From positions 1 through 64,000 of the forward strand of contig NZ_JYNS01000017.1 of assembly GCF_000934725.1 (NCBI RefSeq): a DNA stretch of 64,000 nucleotides, in the 5' to 3' direction. How positions within the stretch are numbered: position 1 is the stretch's first letter; each line of letters starts with the position of its first letter. Source of the DNA: Methyloterricola oryzae (GTDB lineage Bacteria; Pseudomonadota; Gammaproteobacteria; Methylococcales; Methylococcaceae). The position numbers were made by a program, and so were the translations under genes. Of the stretch, positions 26,200-35,170 are shown one piece after another. The notes below the pieces were generated by a model that made no database searches, was not told where the DNA came from, and saw only the letters and a list, made by a program, of their open reading frames with translations.

Positions 26200-26667
26200 A
26201 TGACCGCGAGATTCACTGTACTAGCTTTACTGTCCACTGCTTATAGCGCTTCCTTTGCTGGCCAGATCGAAGATCAGATTCGCTTTCGGCAGTCGGCATA
26301 TTCTTTCGCCGCTTGGAACTTGGCAAAGATTAAAAATCAGGTCCAGCATCCGGACACGTTCAACAAGGAACAGGTCGGCGCTGCTGCGTCGGCCATAGCC
26401 GCAATCGCCGGTTCTGATTTGAATTCGCTGTACGGTCCAGGAACGGAGCAGGGAGTGGGTTGGCAAAAAACAAGGGTGAAGCCGGATTATTTCCAGAAAC
26501 CGGACGAAGTCAAAAAGCTCGCCGAGGATTTTCGAAAGGAGTCGCTCGAACTTGTCAAGTTGGCGTCCGGCGGCGACGTGGCGGCGGTCAAGACACAGTT
26601 CGGAAAGCTCAGCCAAACCTGCAAGAGCTGCCACGACTCCTTTCGTCTCAAAGACGTCGAAGAGTAA
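26200..26667 (+). CDS. Cytochrome c' paralogue
   Basis: The 155-residue precursor has a signal peptide (about 1-20), the GQIEDQIRFRQSAYSFAAWNLAKIK helix and a C-terminal heme site CKSCH (141-145). It is clearly paralogous to the product of 12508-12969, with nearly identical blocks around the first helix and the heme. GGAG lies upstream of the tandem TTG-ATG start. As the last gene of the cytochrome/peroxiredoxin operon, it occupies the same operon-end position as its paralogue in the DsbD operon. A GTGCCACC/GGTGGCAC hairpin follows the gene. Confidence 0.86.
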   Translation: MTARFTVLALLSTAYSASFAGQIEDQIRFRQSAYSFAAWNLAKIKNQVQHPDTFNKEQVGAAASAIAAIAGSDLNSLYGPGTEQGVGWQKTRVKPDYFQKPDEVKKLAEDFRKESLELVKLASGGDVAAVKTQFGKLSQTCKSCHDSFRLKDVEE

Positions 26668-26692
26668 TTCAGCCTGAAGCTTCCAACCGCGT

Positions 26693-26712
26693 GTGCCACC
26701 GACAGGTGGCAC
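26693..26712 (+). terminator. Hairpin after the cytochrome operon
   Basis: GTGCCACC (26693-26700) pairs perfectly with GGTGGCAC (26705-26712) around GACA. There is no T run, but the site lies between converging genes. Confidence 0.5.
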
Positions 26713-26747
26713 CGGGGGATCCGCGGAGTGTCGAGCCGGCTCCAATT

Positions 26748-26987
26748 TCAGACGACGCCATAGATGTGCGATGCGAGATTGTCGTTTTCCAGATCCGCGA
26801 TCATCGCATCGACCAGGGCCTCGGCGTGTTGCCGTTCTAGACGATTGAGCTTTGGATAGAGTCTTTGGTAGGCAAGGTTGAAGCGAACAACCTCCCCTTT
26901 TCCGTAGGGTCGCTTCAAATTATTGAACAGGTCATTAAGTTCCTTGATGTCTTTTGAACGTAATGGCGTCACGGTTGCGGTCTTCAT
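26748..26987 (-). CDS. Small hypothetical protein
   Basis: This is a 79-residue, mostly helical protein (DIKELNDLFNNLKRPYGKGEVVRFNLAYQRLYPKL). I recognise no domain. It has no signal peptide or membrane segment, so it is probably cytoplasmic. Its start codon lies in AT-rich sequence, and it converges with the cytochrome operon at the terminator-like hairpin. Codon use looks normal for the window, which supports a real gene. Confidence 0.5.
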   Translation of the reverse strand: MKTATVTPLRSKDIKELNDLFNNLKRPYGKGEVVRFNLAYQRLYPKLNRLERQHAEALVDAMIADLENDNLASHIYGVV

Positions 26988-27256
26988 GGTCTGGCTCGAT
27001 TTGGTTGTGATGCAATTGAATTAGCAACCACGATGCCAGTCCTCATCGATCACTGGATTGCCACAAAAAGCAACGTATTTGTGGTTCGCGAAGTGGCGTC
27101 TCGCAGTCCGCCGTTGCTGATTTGGCAGCAGCCGCCCATCAGAATCGTCTCCGAGTCAACATCTGTTCGAAAATCATGGAGTCATTGGGGTCGCAGTACA
27201 TCGCTGAAAGCGCCTAAGCGCCGCGAATTGCAGTCGTCCTGCGCGACGCCTGCCTC

Positions 27257-27272
27257 CGGCATAGTTACTGCT
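27257..27272 (+). promoter_or_regulatory. Possible sigma-54 promoter upstream of the SMP-30 gene
   Basis: CGGCATAGTTACTGCT has GG-N10-GC with CGGCA at the -24 end but a weaker -12 element. It lies about 90 bases before the start at 27361, inside a 370-base non-coding gap. Confidence 0.45.
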
Positions 27273-27360
27273 GAAAGGGCTATGGGGAGCACGGCGCCCC
27301 CGAATCATCAATCATCATCGCGCGCCCAGCGCGATCCCATCACTTGAAAAGGAGAAACGT

Positions 27361-28326
27361 ATGCCGATCAATCGCGGTCTGTGCCATCTTTTGCCATTGG
27401 TGGCTTCCATGGCGTTAGCCATTCCAGTATTGGCGGAGGAAGTCGTAACTCCGCCAATTCCCGGCGTGGCGGGGGCCAATACAAAAGTCGAGTTGATCAA
27501 GGACGGCTTTACCGGCACGGAGGGTCCCATCGGACTGACTGACGGAAGCCTGCTGTTTACGGAGACCCAGGCTAACCGGATCGTGCGCATTACCCCGGAC
27601 AACAAGGTAGCTACCTTCTTGGAGAACAGCAACGGCGCAAATGGCTTGGCGTTCAATAGCAACGGCGAACTGGTTGCGGTGCAGACGCTTAAACCTCAAG
27701 TGGGCATCATCTATCCGATAGGTAAGGAAACGGTGTTTGCTGACAACTACGAGGGGAAGCCGTTTCAACGCCCAAACGACCTGGTTCAGGATAAGGAAGG
27801 TGGCATCTATTTCACGGACAGCGGGACACGTCCCTCTAAAGACAATCCCAATCCGCCCCCATCGACACCAGGTGTTTACTACCTCTCACCGGCGGGGAAG
27901 CTTTCTCGCCTGGTTAACGACATTGAGCGTCCCAATGGTATTCAGTTGTCCAAGGATCAGAAAGTGCTGTACGTGGCCAACACGCAGGGTGAGTCCATCC
28001 TTGCCTATGATTTGGCGTCGCCCGGAAAGTTGGGCGCCAGGAAGGACTTTGCCAAGTTGAAGGGCTGGTCAAACGGCGAGGGCGGTTGGTCCAGTGGCGC
28101 GGATGGACTGGCCCTGGACGACGCAGGCCGTCTTTACGTCGCGTCAAACGCCGGTGTGGAGGTGCTCTCAGAGAAGGGTGATGCCTTGGGCGTCATTCCC
28201 ATCCCTAAAAAGCCTCAGAACTTGGCCTTCGCCGGCGAAGACAAAAAGACCCTCTACGTCGTTGGACGGGGAGCGGCCTACAAAGTGGATCTGTTGACGC
28301 CGGGTATCAAAGGGCGCCTCAAGTAG
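27361..28326 (+). CDS. Exported SMP-30/gluconolactonase-family beta-propeller
   Basis: The 321-residue protein has a signal peptide (LLPLVASMALAIPVLA) and an SMP-30/gluconolaconase/LRE beta-propeller. Repeated strands include EGPIGLTDGSLLFTETQANRIVRI, RPNDLVQDKEGGIYFTDSGT and RPNGIQLSKDQKVLYVANTQGESI, with the conserved Glu, Asn and Asp metal ligands in the EGP, PND and DG contexts. Family members are lactonases that need a divalent metal. The substrate cannot be named from sequence. AAGGAG precedes the ATG. It is a single-gene unit converging with the aminotransferase gene. Confidence 0.85.
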   Translation: MPINRGLCHLLPLVASMALAIPVLAEEVVTPPIPGVAGANTKVELIKDGFTGTEGPIGLTDGSLLFTETQANRIVRITPDNKVATFLENSNGANGLAFNSNGELVAVQTLKPQVGIIYPIGKETVFADNYEGKPFQRPNDLVQDKEGGIYFTDSGTRPSKDNPNPPPSTPGVYYLSPAGKLSRLVNDIERPNGIQLSKDQKVLYVANTQGESILAYDLASPGKLGARKDFAKLKGWSNGEGGWSSGADGLALDDAGRLYVASNAGVEVLSEKGDALGVIPIPKKPQNLAFAGEDKKTLYVVGRGAAYKVDLLTPGIKGRLK

Positions 28327-28392
28327 ATCTACCATCGCTTCGGGAGGCAGGGAACGCACTTTCGCTGTTTCCCGAGGTGGTGTGGGACGTTG

Positions 28393-29553
28393 TCAGGCTG
28401 CCCGAAAGCGCAGCATTCGCTTCGCCGCCTCCTGCAAAGTTCCGTCGTCTTTGGCGAAACAGAATCGGATCAGAGATTCTCCTACAGTGCTGCGATAAAA
28501 GGCGCTTCCCGGAATGGCTGCTACACCGGCCTGTTCCAGCAACGCCAGAGCAGCTGATTTTGCATCGGAATAGCCAAACTTTGAAATATCAGCCAGGACA
28601 TAGTACGCGCCTTCTGGGACGATGGGCGTTAGGCCGGCATGGTCGAGGCCTTCACATAGGATTTCCCGTTTCCGCTGGTACTCGGTCGCAATTCCGCGCA
28701 AAAGTGCCGGTGGCGCGGCAAAGCCTGCGGCGACCCCGTATTGCAACGGGGTTGGAGCACAGACGTATAGCAAGTCGTTGACCAGATTGATGGCTCTTGC
28801 AATTTTCTCCGGCGCGAACAGGTAACCCAGGCGCCAGCCGGTGACACTGAAGGTTTTCGAGAATCCCATGATACTCACCGTGCGCTGCCCGAGGTTTCCA
28901 ACCGAGGCGGGCGAAATGTGCTGGCGTCCGTCGAAGGTAATGTACTCGTATATTTCGTCGGTAATGACCAGGAGGTCGCAAGCCTCCGCCACCCGCTCTA
29001 ATGCGCGCAGTTCAATTTCACTGAACATTTTTCCGCTGGGATTGGATGGCGTGCACAAGACGATGGCGCGGGTGTTTGGCCTGATGGCTGCGCGCAGGCG
29101 CTCTTCGTCGAGGGCAAAGCGGGGCGGCTCTAGTGTTAAAAACTGTGGCTCTAAGCCGCTGAGCATGATCGTATTCAGGTGGTATCCATAGAAGGGCTCA
29201 AACAACAGTATTCCATCACCTGGATTCAGGAGAGCCGCCAAAGTCGCCGCAAATGCACCCGTCGTACCGCTTGTGACAACGATTTGGGATTCCGGATCTG
29301 CTTTCAAGCCGTTGTCCCGCAGGAGTTTTTTCGCAATTTCTTGGCGCAGTGGACGGATGCCCTCGGGAAGTGCGTAACTGCTGTGGTCGTCGCGAATAGC
29401 CGTTATCGCGCCGAATTGGACCTCCAGTGGTGCGGGCAAGTCACCCAGCCCTTGACCAAGATTGATGCCGCCCAAGTGCTCACACAGTCGAGTCATGTGG
29501 CGAATGTCAGATTGCGAAAGGTTGGCGATGCGGTGCGCAGGCTGAACAGTCAT
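28393..29553 (-). CDS. Class I/II pyridoxal-phosphate aminotransferase
   Basis: The start at 29553 is preferred because GAGGAAC precedes it; this gives 386 residues. The fold type I pattern is clear: INLGQGLGDLPAPLEV near the start, VTSGTTGAFAATLAALLNPGD, CTPSNPSGKMFSEIEL, VITDEIYEYITF, the lysine motif MGFSKTFSVTGWRLGY and a C-terminal LIRFCFAKDD. It resembles kynurenine/glutamine-type or aspartate-like aminotransferases, but the substrate is not certain. It follows the unknown gene at 29607-30245 by about 50 bases on the same strand and may share its transcript. Confidence 0.85.
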   Translation of the reverse strand: MTVQPAHRIANLSQSDIRHMTRLCEHLGGINLGQGLGDLPAPLEVQFGAITAIRDDHSSYALPEGIRPLRQEIAKKLLRDNGLKADPESQIVVTSGTTGAFAATLAALLNPGDGILLFEPFYGYHLNTIMLSGLEPQFLTLEPPRFALDEERLRAAIRPNTRAIVLCTPSNPSGKMFSEIELRALERVAEACDLLVITDEIYEYITFDGRQHISPASVGNLGQRTVSIMGFSKTFSVTGWRLGYLFAPEKIARAINLVNDLLYVCAPTPLQYGVAAGFAAPPALLRGIATEYQRKREILCEGLDHAGLTPIVPEGAYYVLADISKFGYSDAKSAALALLEQAGVAAIPGSAFYRSTVGESLIRFCFAKDDGTLQEAAKRMLRFRAA

Positions 29554-29606
29554 GGATAAAGTTCCTCGCAATTTCTTCGATGCATGATGAGTGTGGACGG
29601 AAGTGT

Positions 29607-30245
29607 TCAGTGGGGGTGACTCGAGTTCCTGCATCGCATGGGCGTGTAGCCCAATTCTTGTAGCTTGCGGGCATTTCTCGGACTGCCGGTTCTGGCCCAG
29701 ATTTCGTAAAGCCTGAGAGGGTCATCGGGGGCTGCGAGCCGGTTTTGCTCGGCTACGTCTGCGAAAACATCAACCAATGCCAGAAACTTTCGCGATAATT
29801 CCTCGAAAATGCCCCTGAATATAAGGCTTTGGGGCGGTCGACGGCTGTGTTCACTCAGGCGGCCATAGGCCGCTTTCCCCACGACAACGAAGTAATCCAC
29901 GTCGATTAACTTGCGAGACAGACCTCCTGAAAACACGCCTGCGACGAGCAGTGCGACATCGCCTAGGCGCTGCAAGGCTCGATTGCGTTGAATTGGGCTG
30001 CGGGCTTGTGTGGCTTGCGAAAACATCGCTGCCAACGGCGTTTCCACTAAACGGTCAGGCATCGTTTCGAACAGATTTTCTGGATGGTTAAAGTGAACCA
30101 GCAGGCTGACCAGGTACCCGACGGTCGCATCATTGATGGCGACCCGGTTCTTGGCGATTGCAAGGTCCAGACAACTTCTGAAATGGGATTTTAAGTCCAC
30201 GTCGGTCATGATGATTGCGCAACAGGCTTCGTCTGGTTCGGACAT
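29607..30245 (-). CDS. Conserved hypothetical protein
   Basis: The 212-residue frame starts at the ATG at 30245, with GGAG nine bases upstream; an in-frame start at 30278 lacks this. The protein is helical with blocks AINDATVGYLVSLLVHFNHPENLFETMPDR and LGDVALLVAGVFSGGLSRKLIDVDYFVVVGKAAYG. It has no signal peptide or clear membrane helix. I do not know the family name. It precedes the aminotransferase gene. A sigma-54-like motif with a good -12 element lies at 30282-30297, only about 37 bases from the start. Confidence 0.65.
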   Translation of the reverse strand: MSEPDEACCAIIMTDVDLKSHFRSCLDLAIAKNRVAINDATVGYLVSLLVHFNHPENLFETMPDRLVETPLAAMFSQATQARSPIQRNRALQRLGDVALLVAGVFSGGLSRKLIDVDYFVVVGKAAYGRLSEHSRRPPQSLIFRGIFEELSRKFLALVDVFADVAEQNRLAAPDDPLRLYEIWARTGSPRNARKLQELGYTPMRCRNSSHPH

Positions 30246-30281
30246 TCGACATCTCCAAAATCTTCCTCTAGCAATCACTTC

Positions 30282-30297
30282 AGCAAGTGCAAGACCA
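30282..30297 (-). promoter_or_regulatory. Possible sigma-54 promoter upstream of the 30245 gene
   Basis: The minus strand reads TGGTCTTGCACTTGCT: GG-N10-GC with an ideal TTGCT -12 element but TGGTCT at -24. Its location is consistent with a short untranslated leader. Confidence 0.45.
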
Positions 30298-30490
30298 ATC
30301 CGCCGTGGGGCGTGAAGATATATTGCCCAACGGATTGCTTCGGGCGCGTTTACCCGCGCTGGTCGGGTTCTGTCTTGACGTCAATGACTGCCTCTGGAAC
30401 AACACCCGTCAGTCAGACACTGTTGTCTCGCAAACAGGGCAGCTGTCGGCCGCGCAGCGAGGGCACAACACATTCAGGGATCGCCGTCCT

Positions 30491-31360
30491 TCAATATTTG
30501 ATGATCCAATAAACTCCCGCGTTCTTTGGGCGTGTCTCCTCGCCGCCGACAATTGCGGTCGTGTGTTTGAAGGGACTGCCCGGTGAGTTATCGATATCTG
30601 ACCGTCCTGAATGACCCCACGCGTTACCAGCGGTGCCCGTGTTTTCGGAGAATGTATAGTCATCGAATGGGTGGGCGTGCGCTTTGAAATCGTCCAACTG
30701 AAACTCACCGAGACGTCGCGTCACATCGCCTGGATATCTGTAGCTAGACTGTTCGTGCTGTCCCAGTCCGCGAAGGAACAGTCCTCGCAAGTCGGGAACC
30801 CGTTGACCGGTCAATTGTTTGAGCTTCTCGTACTGGGGGCCCTCAGGTATGTTCGATCCGTCGCACGGAAGCCAGCCTGCCGGTGCTTGCGCGTTCCAAT
30901 AAGCGATGATGCTCCCAACCGGAACGCTAGGATTCGGAGGATCAGGCCGATCAGGAGTCGCAGCGGTACTGGAAGTCTGCGATGCGGGTAGTCCGGAGAG
31001 CGCTGCGAGAAGTCGTTGTCGCGGTTGCAGTTCGCGCCCGTCCACCGTAATAGCGAGATAGCGGGGTGCCGAGCCTGACAGGTCCGGCAAGGGGCGGCCG
31101 GACGTATCGGTGGTGCCGAGGAGAACGTTAAATCGTCCGTTAAGGATGGCGACATTGTCGAACTGTTGTGGTCCCCATGACGCTGTCTGTGCGTCCTGCG
31201 TGTCGTACAGGCTGAAACTGATGCGTTTACTCAAGGCAGGGCTCTCTGTTTGCGGCAGGAGGCCTTCATAACTCACGATCGGCAGGGGCCCTTCTGCATG
31301 GGCGCGGTTCGCCATAACCGCGGCCGACACGCAGGCCAGCAATAACAAGTTGGTCTTCAT
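30491..31360 (-). CDS. Exported protein with phage tail-collar domain
   Basis: The 289-residue protein starts with a signal peptide (TNLLLLACVSAAVMANRAHA). An N-terminal beta-rich region (about 25-125, ISFSLYDTQDAQTASWGPQQF) precedes a Pro-rich linker (PDRPDPPNPSVPVG). The tail-collar domain starts at about 150 with GSIIAYWNAQAPAGWLPCDGSNI and contains VPDLRGLFLRGLGQ. Tail-collar domains are typical of phage receptor-binding fibres, but here no other phage gene is nearby and the protein carries a secretion signal. A cell-surface or secreted adhesin-like role is inferred. The gene is monocistronic, downstream of the receptor terminator. Confidence 0.78.
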   Translation of the reverse strand: MKTNLLLLACVSAAVMANRAHAEGPLPIVSYEGLLPQTESPALSKRISFSLYDTQDAQTASWGPQQFDNVAILNGRFNVLLGTTDTSGRPLPDLSGSAPRYLAITVDGRELQPRQRLLAALSGLPASQTSSTAATPDRPDPPNPSVPVGSIIAYWNAQAPAGWLPCDGSNIPEGPQYEKLKQLTGQRVPDLRGLFLRGLGQHEQSSYRYPGDVTRRLGEFQLDDFKAHAHPFDDYTFSENTGTAGNAWGHSGRSDIDNSPGSPFKHTTAIVGGEETRPKNAGVYWIIKY

Positions 31361-31439
31361 TCGAGTTCTCCGCTTCGGCTTGATGTGCCGAAATTCATGT
31401 GGGCCAGCTTTCTTTCGTCGTTCTGAGGCTCATGGCATT

Positions 31440-31465
31440 AAAAAAAGGGCCCGCTAGGAGGGCCC
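31440..31465 (-). terminator. Rho-independent terminator after the TonB-dependent receptor
   Basis: On the minus strand GGGCCC, a seven-base loop and GGGCCC are followed by TTTTTTT. It lies about 70 bases past the receptor stop. Confidence 0.88.
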
Positions 31466-31533
31466 ATCAAATACCGGCAGGGACGCCGAGGAGACATGCA
31501 CGGTGTTACGCCGGGTCAATCCGGCGCTATTGT

Positions 31534-34500
31534 TTAGAACTGTCCGCTTAAAACCACGCCATACCAACGAGGCGCGGTTTGCAGAGTTCCGGTCTGGGAC
31601 CCTTGGGCGATTGGTTGGGTATCAAGCAAATTGCGAACCAAGAAGCTAATGTCGATGGTGCGATCTTTACGGCCCAGCCCGATAGCGGCATCAAGTAGGC
31701 CGTATCCATTCACCCAACCGTATTTTGAAAGCGTGACGTCGGCGTTGTAGCCCGTTTGAAAGGCGTAATTCAGGCTGGTGTGGGCATCGTAGCCGTCGAA
31801 CACTGGATAGCGGTATTCGCCGCCCACGTTGAACGAGAATAGTGACGCTCCTGGCAGCCGCTTGCCGGACAGATCCTGGTAGGGATTATTTTTGTATTGG
31901 GGAGACGTTGGATCCTGCTCGGGTGCCAAGGGAGAGTTCTTAAAGTCCGCATACCAGGCATCGTTGTAAGCCGCGGCGAAACGCAGGGATGTATGGGGGA
32001 GCCCCGTGTACACGCCGTCCAACTCGACACCCCAGGCCTTGACCTTCTTGGCGTTCAAAGTCGCGGTCGTGTAGTAGAGGGTGCCATCGTTGTTGAGGTC
32101 CGTGGTGTACTGGTCGACGACCTGGATGGCCTGCTGGTAGTCGGATATGTCCATATAGAACACATCGGTATTGATGGTCAGGGCATTATCAAAGAAGAAG
32201 GATTTCAGGCCGATTTCGAAGGACTCGGTCACTTCCGGTTTAGCCTGCATGGACAATCCGTTGACGATTTGTGCGATACCGGCCTTTTCTCCATGTTGCC
32301 AGGTGCCGTAAGCCGTCATTTCCTCATTGATCTTGAACTGAGGACTAAGCAGGGACGTGAGCTGGACTTTGCGGAAGGGCTCTGCTGTGACGGTGTTGTA
32401 GACAGGGCCGATCTGGGCCTTGCGCAGGTTCTGGGCATCTGCAATCTGGCGCTTTTGGGCAGGGGTCAGGGTGTCCCATGTCTTGTCCGTACCAAAGTAT
32501 TTCTTCGCAGCGCGGTTGGCCGCTTTCAGAGCCTGGTCATAGTGAGCCTTATCCGTGGTGATCGCGGTGCCATTGGCTCCGGAGACGACACGGATGATAT
32601 TGCTTTCACCCTCGACCTTGGAGGCGTTGCTGACATCGGTGCCCAGCCCCTTCTTCTGACCGTTGGTGTAAAAGCCGTCGTTGGTGGCATAACTCGTGGC
32701 GTCGTTTGGTTTCCCCGCTTTGACCCACTTTTCCTTGCTGACGATCTTGTTGTTTACGACATACGTGTTGAAATCGACTTTGGGGTTGAAGTCCTTGTCG
32801 TAGTTGTAGGTGTGCCAGCGACCATCGGGGCCGATGGCATTGTATCCACCTGCGGATGCTGCCGAAACGTTGATGGAATCGAAGCCGCCCAACTTAACGC
32901 CGAAGGTCGAGACACTCGGGTTGAGAATACCGCCATAACCATTGTCGGTAATCTGTTTCCAACCGGTGGTGGTGCGGTCTTCATAGGTGGCGCGCAGGCC
33001 CGTGGTGACGGTCAAGTCATTGGTGACGTGCCAGTTGGCAGTGCCGTAGACGGCGGGGCTTTCGTTCTTGATCTGTTGCTGACCATTGGTACGCAGCCCG
33101 TTCAATGCGTCGCCTAACAGATAGCGCCCGCCCGGTGTGGCAGTCAGACGGCCATAGACGCCTGCATATTCCAGGCTCTTGCCGTTCGCCAGTGGATCGT
33201 AAACATACTTGGTGTAAACGCGTCCGGTAATGGGGCCGCTATGCACCTGGGTGCCGGCAGGGTTGTCATACAACTGCGGGTTGCCGCCTGCAAACCAGTA
33301 GCCGGCATCGGATCCCCAGCCGTTTTTGGCGTCCACTTCGGTTTGCGTCTTGATGTAGTAAAGACCCGTCACGTAGTCCAGCAGACCACCCTTTTCCGAG
33401 GCAAGCCGCAATTCCTGGGAGAACTGTTCATAGCGTACGCCACCGCCACTCTGCAAAGTGACGTCGTAAGGCGTGCCCTCGTCATTGCGCGCGTCGAAAT
33501 CGAAGTCTTTCCAGCCGGTGATCGAGGTGATGGTATGAGAACCAAGGTTCCAGTTCATGTCGCCGGTCACGCCATGCATGCCGGTCTGCAAGGGCTGCTG
33601 GTTGTCGTTGTTCTGAGTGCCGTTGTAGTAGTTGTAATAGCTCGTGGTGCCATAACCCGGCAATTGTTTGAAATAGCCGCGTTGCAAGCGGTTATCGGCG
33701 GTGGCGGTGGCGTTCCAGCCATTGCCATCGGTGTAGGTCGCGGGTAGCGGATGAAAAAAGTTGAGACCGTTGAAATTCTGCTGAGTCTTGGGCTCCACAT
33801 CGACTCGCAGGCGCGCGGTGAAATTGTCCGAAGGAGTCAACAGAAACTGGGTACGTCCTGAGATCTGGTTGGTGTCGATATAAGTGCGTCGCCCGAGGTC
33901 GTAGTCGTTTTGATAGACGCCCGCTTGCTTGTGGACGAAGAAGGTGCCGCGCCACGCGAGCAAATCATCGATCAGCGGACCACCGTATGAAGCGTCGCCG
34001 TAGAATGTGTCGTTGATACCGTATCGCATGGCATAGCGCCCCCCAGAAGTGAAGGAGGGTGCCTTGGTTGTGATGTTGACACTGCCCAGGCTGTAGTTCT
34101 TGCCGCCATAGGTTCCGCCGGGCCCGCGGTTGACTTCGATCGACTCAACATCCACTTGATCCCATGTGGCCAGTGAGTTGTAAGCGAAACTGATGCCGTC
34201 GACTCCAGTCAGTACGCTGGGATCTTGTGCTTCGGTGATGCCCTTGCGTCCGACGCCGCGTATGGACAAGGCCAGTGTACGGGGATTTCCGGTATCACGA
34301 CTCAAGTTGGCGGAGCGTTTGGAGAAGTCGGCAAGGTTATAAGCGCCCGTTTCCTGCAATTGTTCGCCGGTGATGACCGAGACCGATTTGGGCACATCAT
34401 GCAATTTTTTTAGACCCCGGTTGGTTCGGACGACCACTTCACCGAGTGCCTTGGGTTCTTCTGGAGGAGCCTCCGCAATAGCAGGAGTTCCGGGTGGTTC

Positions 34501-34839
34501 GCTAACAGGAAGCTCAGAGCCGGGCGGGGCCGATACCGGAATTTCTTCGCCCTGTGGAATCGGCGTAGCTGACTTTTGTGCCGCAAGCTCTTCGTCCTTT
34601 TTTTTGAGGGCTTCTTTCAAGCGTGCGACTTCCGCCTGCAAGTCCTCCACGACTTTGTCATTGGCGGCGAATGCCGGATCGCCTATCGCGATTGCCGAGG
34701 AAACAGCCAGGGCGAGTGCCGAACGGTGATTGGTGGTGGCTTCACGCCGGGGATGTCGTCGAGACTGCGGGATTGATTTTCCGGGGCTGGTCATTGGCTC
34801 GATGCTCACGCTTGTTATAAGGACACGTGATGCCCTCAT
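31534..34839 (-). CDS. TonB-dependent outer-membrane receptor with coiled-coil N-terminus
   Basis: The 1101-residue protein has a signal peptide (about 39-59). A short coiled coil follows (about 61-89, DLQAEVARLKEALKKKDEEL), then a Pro/Glu-rich linker with repeated PVSxPPG units (about 95-130). The plug domain (about 133-265) has LGEVVVRTNRGLKKLHDVPKSVSVI and NLSRDTGNPRTLALSIRGVG. A large 22-strand-type barrel follows, ending in the terminal Phe of VVLSGQF. TonB, ExbB and ExbD are encoded at 10076-12084. An alternative start is the ATG at 34794. The ligand is unknown; siderophores, metal complexes and carbohydrates are all possible. The coiled coil before the plug is unusual and might oligomerise or contact peptidoglycan. 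Confidence 0.88.
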   Translation of the reverse strand: MRASRVLITSVSIEPMTSPGKSIPQSRRHPRREATTNHRSALALAVSSAIAIGDPAFAANDKVVEDLQAEVARLKEALKKKDEELAAQKSATPIPQGEEIPVSAPPGSELPVSEPPGTPAIAEAPPEEPKALGEVVVRTNRGLKKLHDVPKSVSVITGEQLQETGAYNLADFSKRSANLSRDTGNPRTLALSIRGVGRKGITEAQDPSVLTGVDGISFAYNSLATWDQVDVESIEVNRGPGGTYGGKNYSLGSVNITTKAPSFTSGGRYAMRYGINDTFYGDASYGGPLIDDLLAWRGTFFVHKQAGVYQNDYDLGRRTYIDTNQISGRTQFLLTPSDNFTARLRVDVEPKTQQNFNGLNFFHPLPATYTDGNGWNATATADNRLQRGYFKQLPGYGTTSYYNYYNGTQNNDNQQPLQTGMHGVTGDMNWNLGSHTITSITGWKDFDFDARNDEGTPYDVTLQSGGGVRYEQFSQELRLASEKGGLLDYVTGLYYIKTQTEVDAKNGWGSDAGYWFAGGNPQLYDNPAGTQVHSGPITGRVYTKYVYDPLANGKSLEYAGVYGRLTATPGGRYLLGDALNGLRTNGQQQIKNESPAVYGTANWHVTNDLTVTTGLRATYEDRTTTGWKQITDNGYGGILNPSVSTFGVKLGGFDSINVSAASAGGYNAIGPDGRWHTYNYDKDFNPKVDFNTYVVNNKIVSKEKWVKAGKPNDATSYATNDGFYTNGQKKGLGTDVSNASKVEGESNIIRVVSGANGTAITTDKAHYDQALKAANRAAKKYFGTDKTWDTLTPAQKRQIADAQNLRKAQIGPVYNTVTAEPFRKVQLTSLLSPQFKINEEMTAYGTWQHGEKAGIAQIVNGLSMQAKPEVTESFEIGLKSFFFDNALTINTDVFYMDISDYQQAIQVVDQYTTDLNNDGTLYYTTATLNAKKVKAWGVELDGVYTGLPHTSLRFAAAYNDAWYADFKNSPLAPEQDPTSPQYKNNPYQDLSGKRLPGASLFSFNVGGEYRYPVFDGYDAHTSLNYAFQTGYNADVTLSKYGWVNGYGLLDAAIGLGRKDRTIDISFLVRNLLDTQPIAQGSQTGTLQTAPRWYGVVLSGQF

Positions 34840-35170
34840 CGCAATTCGCGGGCCAGCTTTTCGGCTCTCAGCCTGGATGCTGAAAATGACCTGGGTTCTT
34901 AAATAACAATCGAATTAACAAATAGATGCATTGCTTTTATGGAAGCATTTCGCGCCCCTCCGACACTGCCGGCATGAAACGCGCCAGACTCAACTGCTGA
35001 TGAGCGAGCATGCCTTAAGCAGGGGTGCTGGAAACGATACAGGGAAGGGGGCTGACCGCCCCGGCTTCCAGGAATTTTGGTGAGTTGATGAGGCAGCGAC
35101 GTCAAGGCGTTGCCTCGACCTGGCTTGGGCGGTAAACGAATTGGTGGCCGCACTCCAGATGGCTGGTGTG
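34840..35170. other. Intergenic region upstream of the receptor gene
   Basis: This 330-base stretch includes an AT-rich segment (34895-34940) that likely contains the receptor promoter. No coding frame with family similarity was seen, and no good sigma-54 motif. Confidence 0.4.

Noticed and set aside
31897-33117. 406-codon plus-strand frame inside the TonB-dependent receptor gene
   Set aside because: The minus-strand frame encodes a coherent receptor barrel; the plus frame is a GC-skew artefact without any domain.
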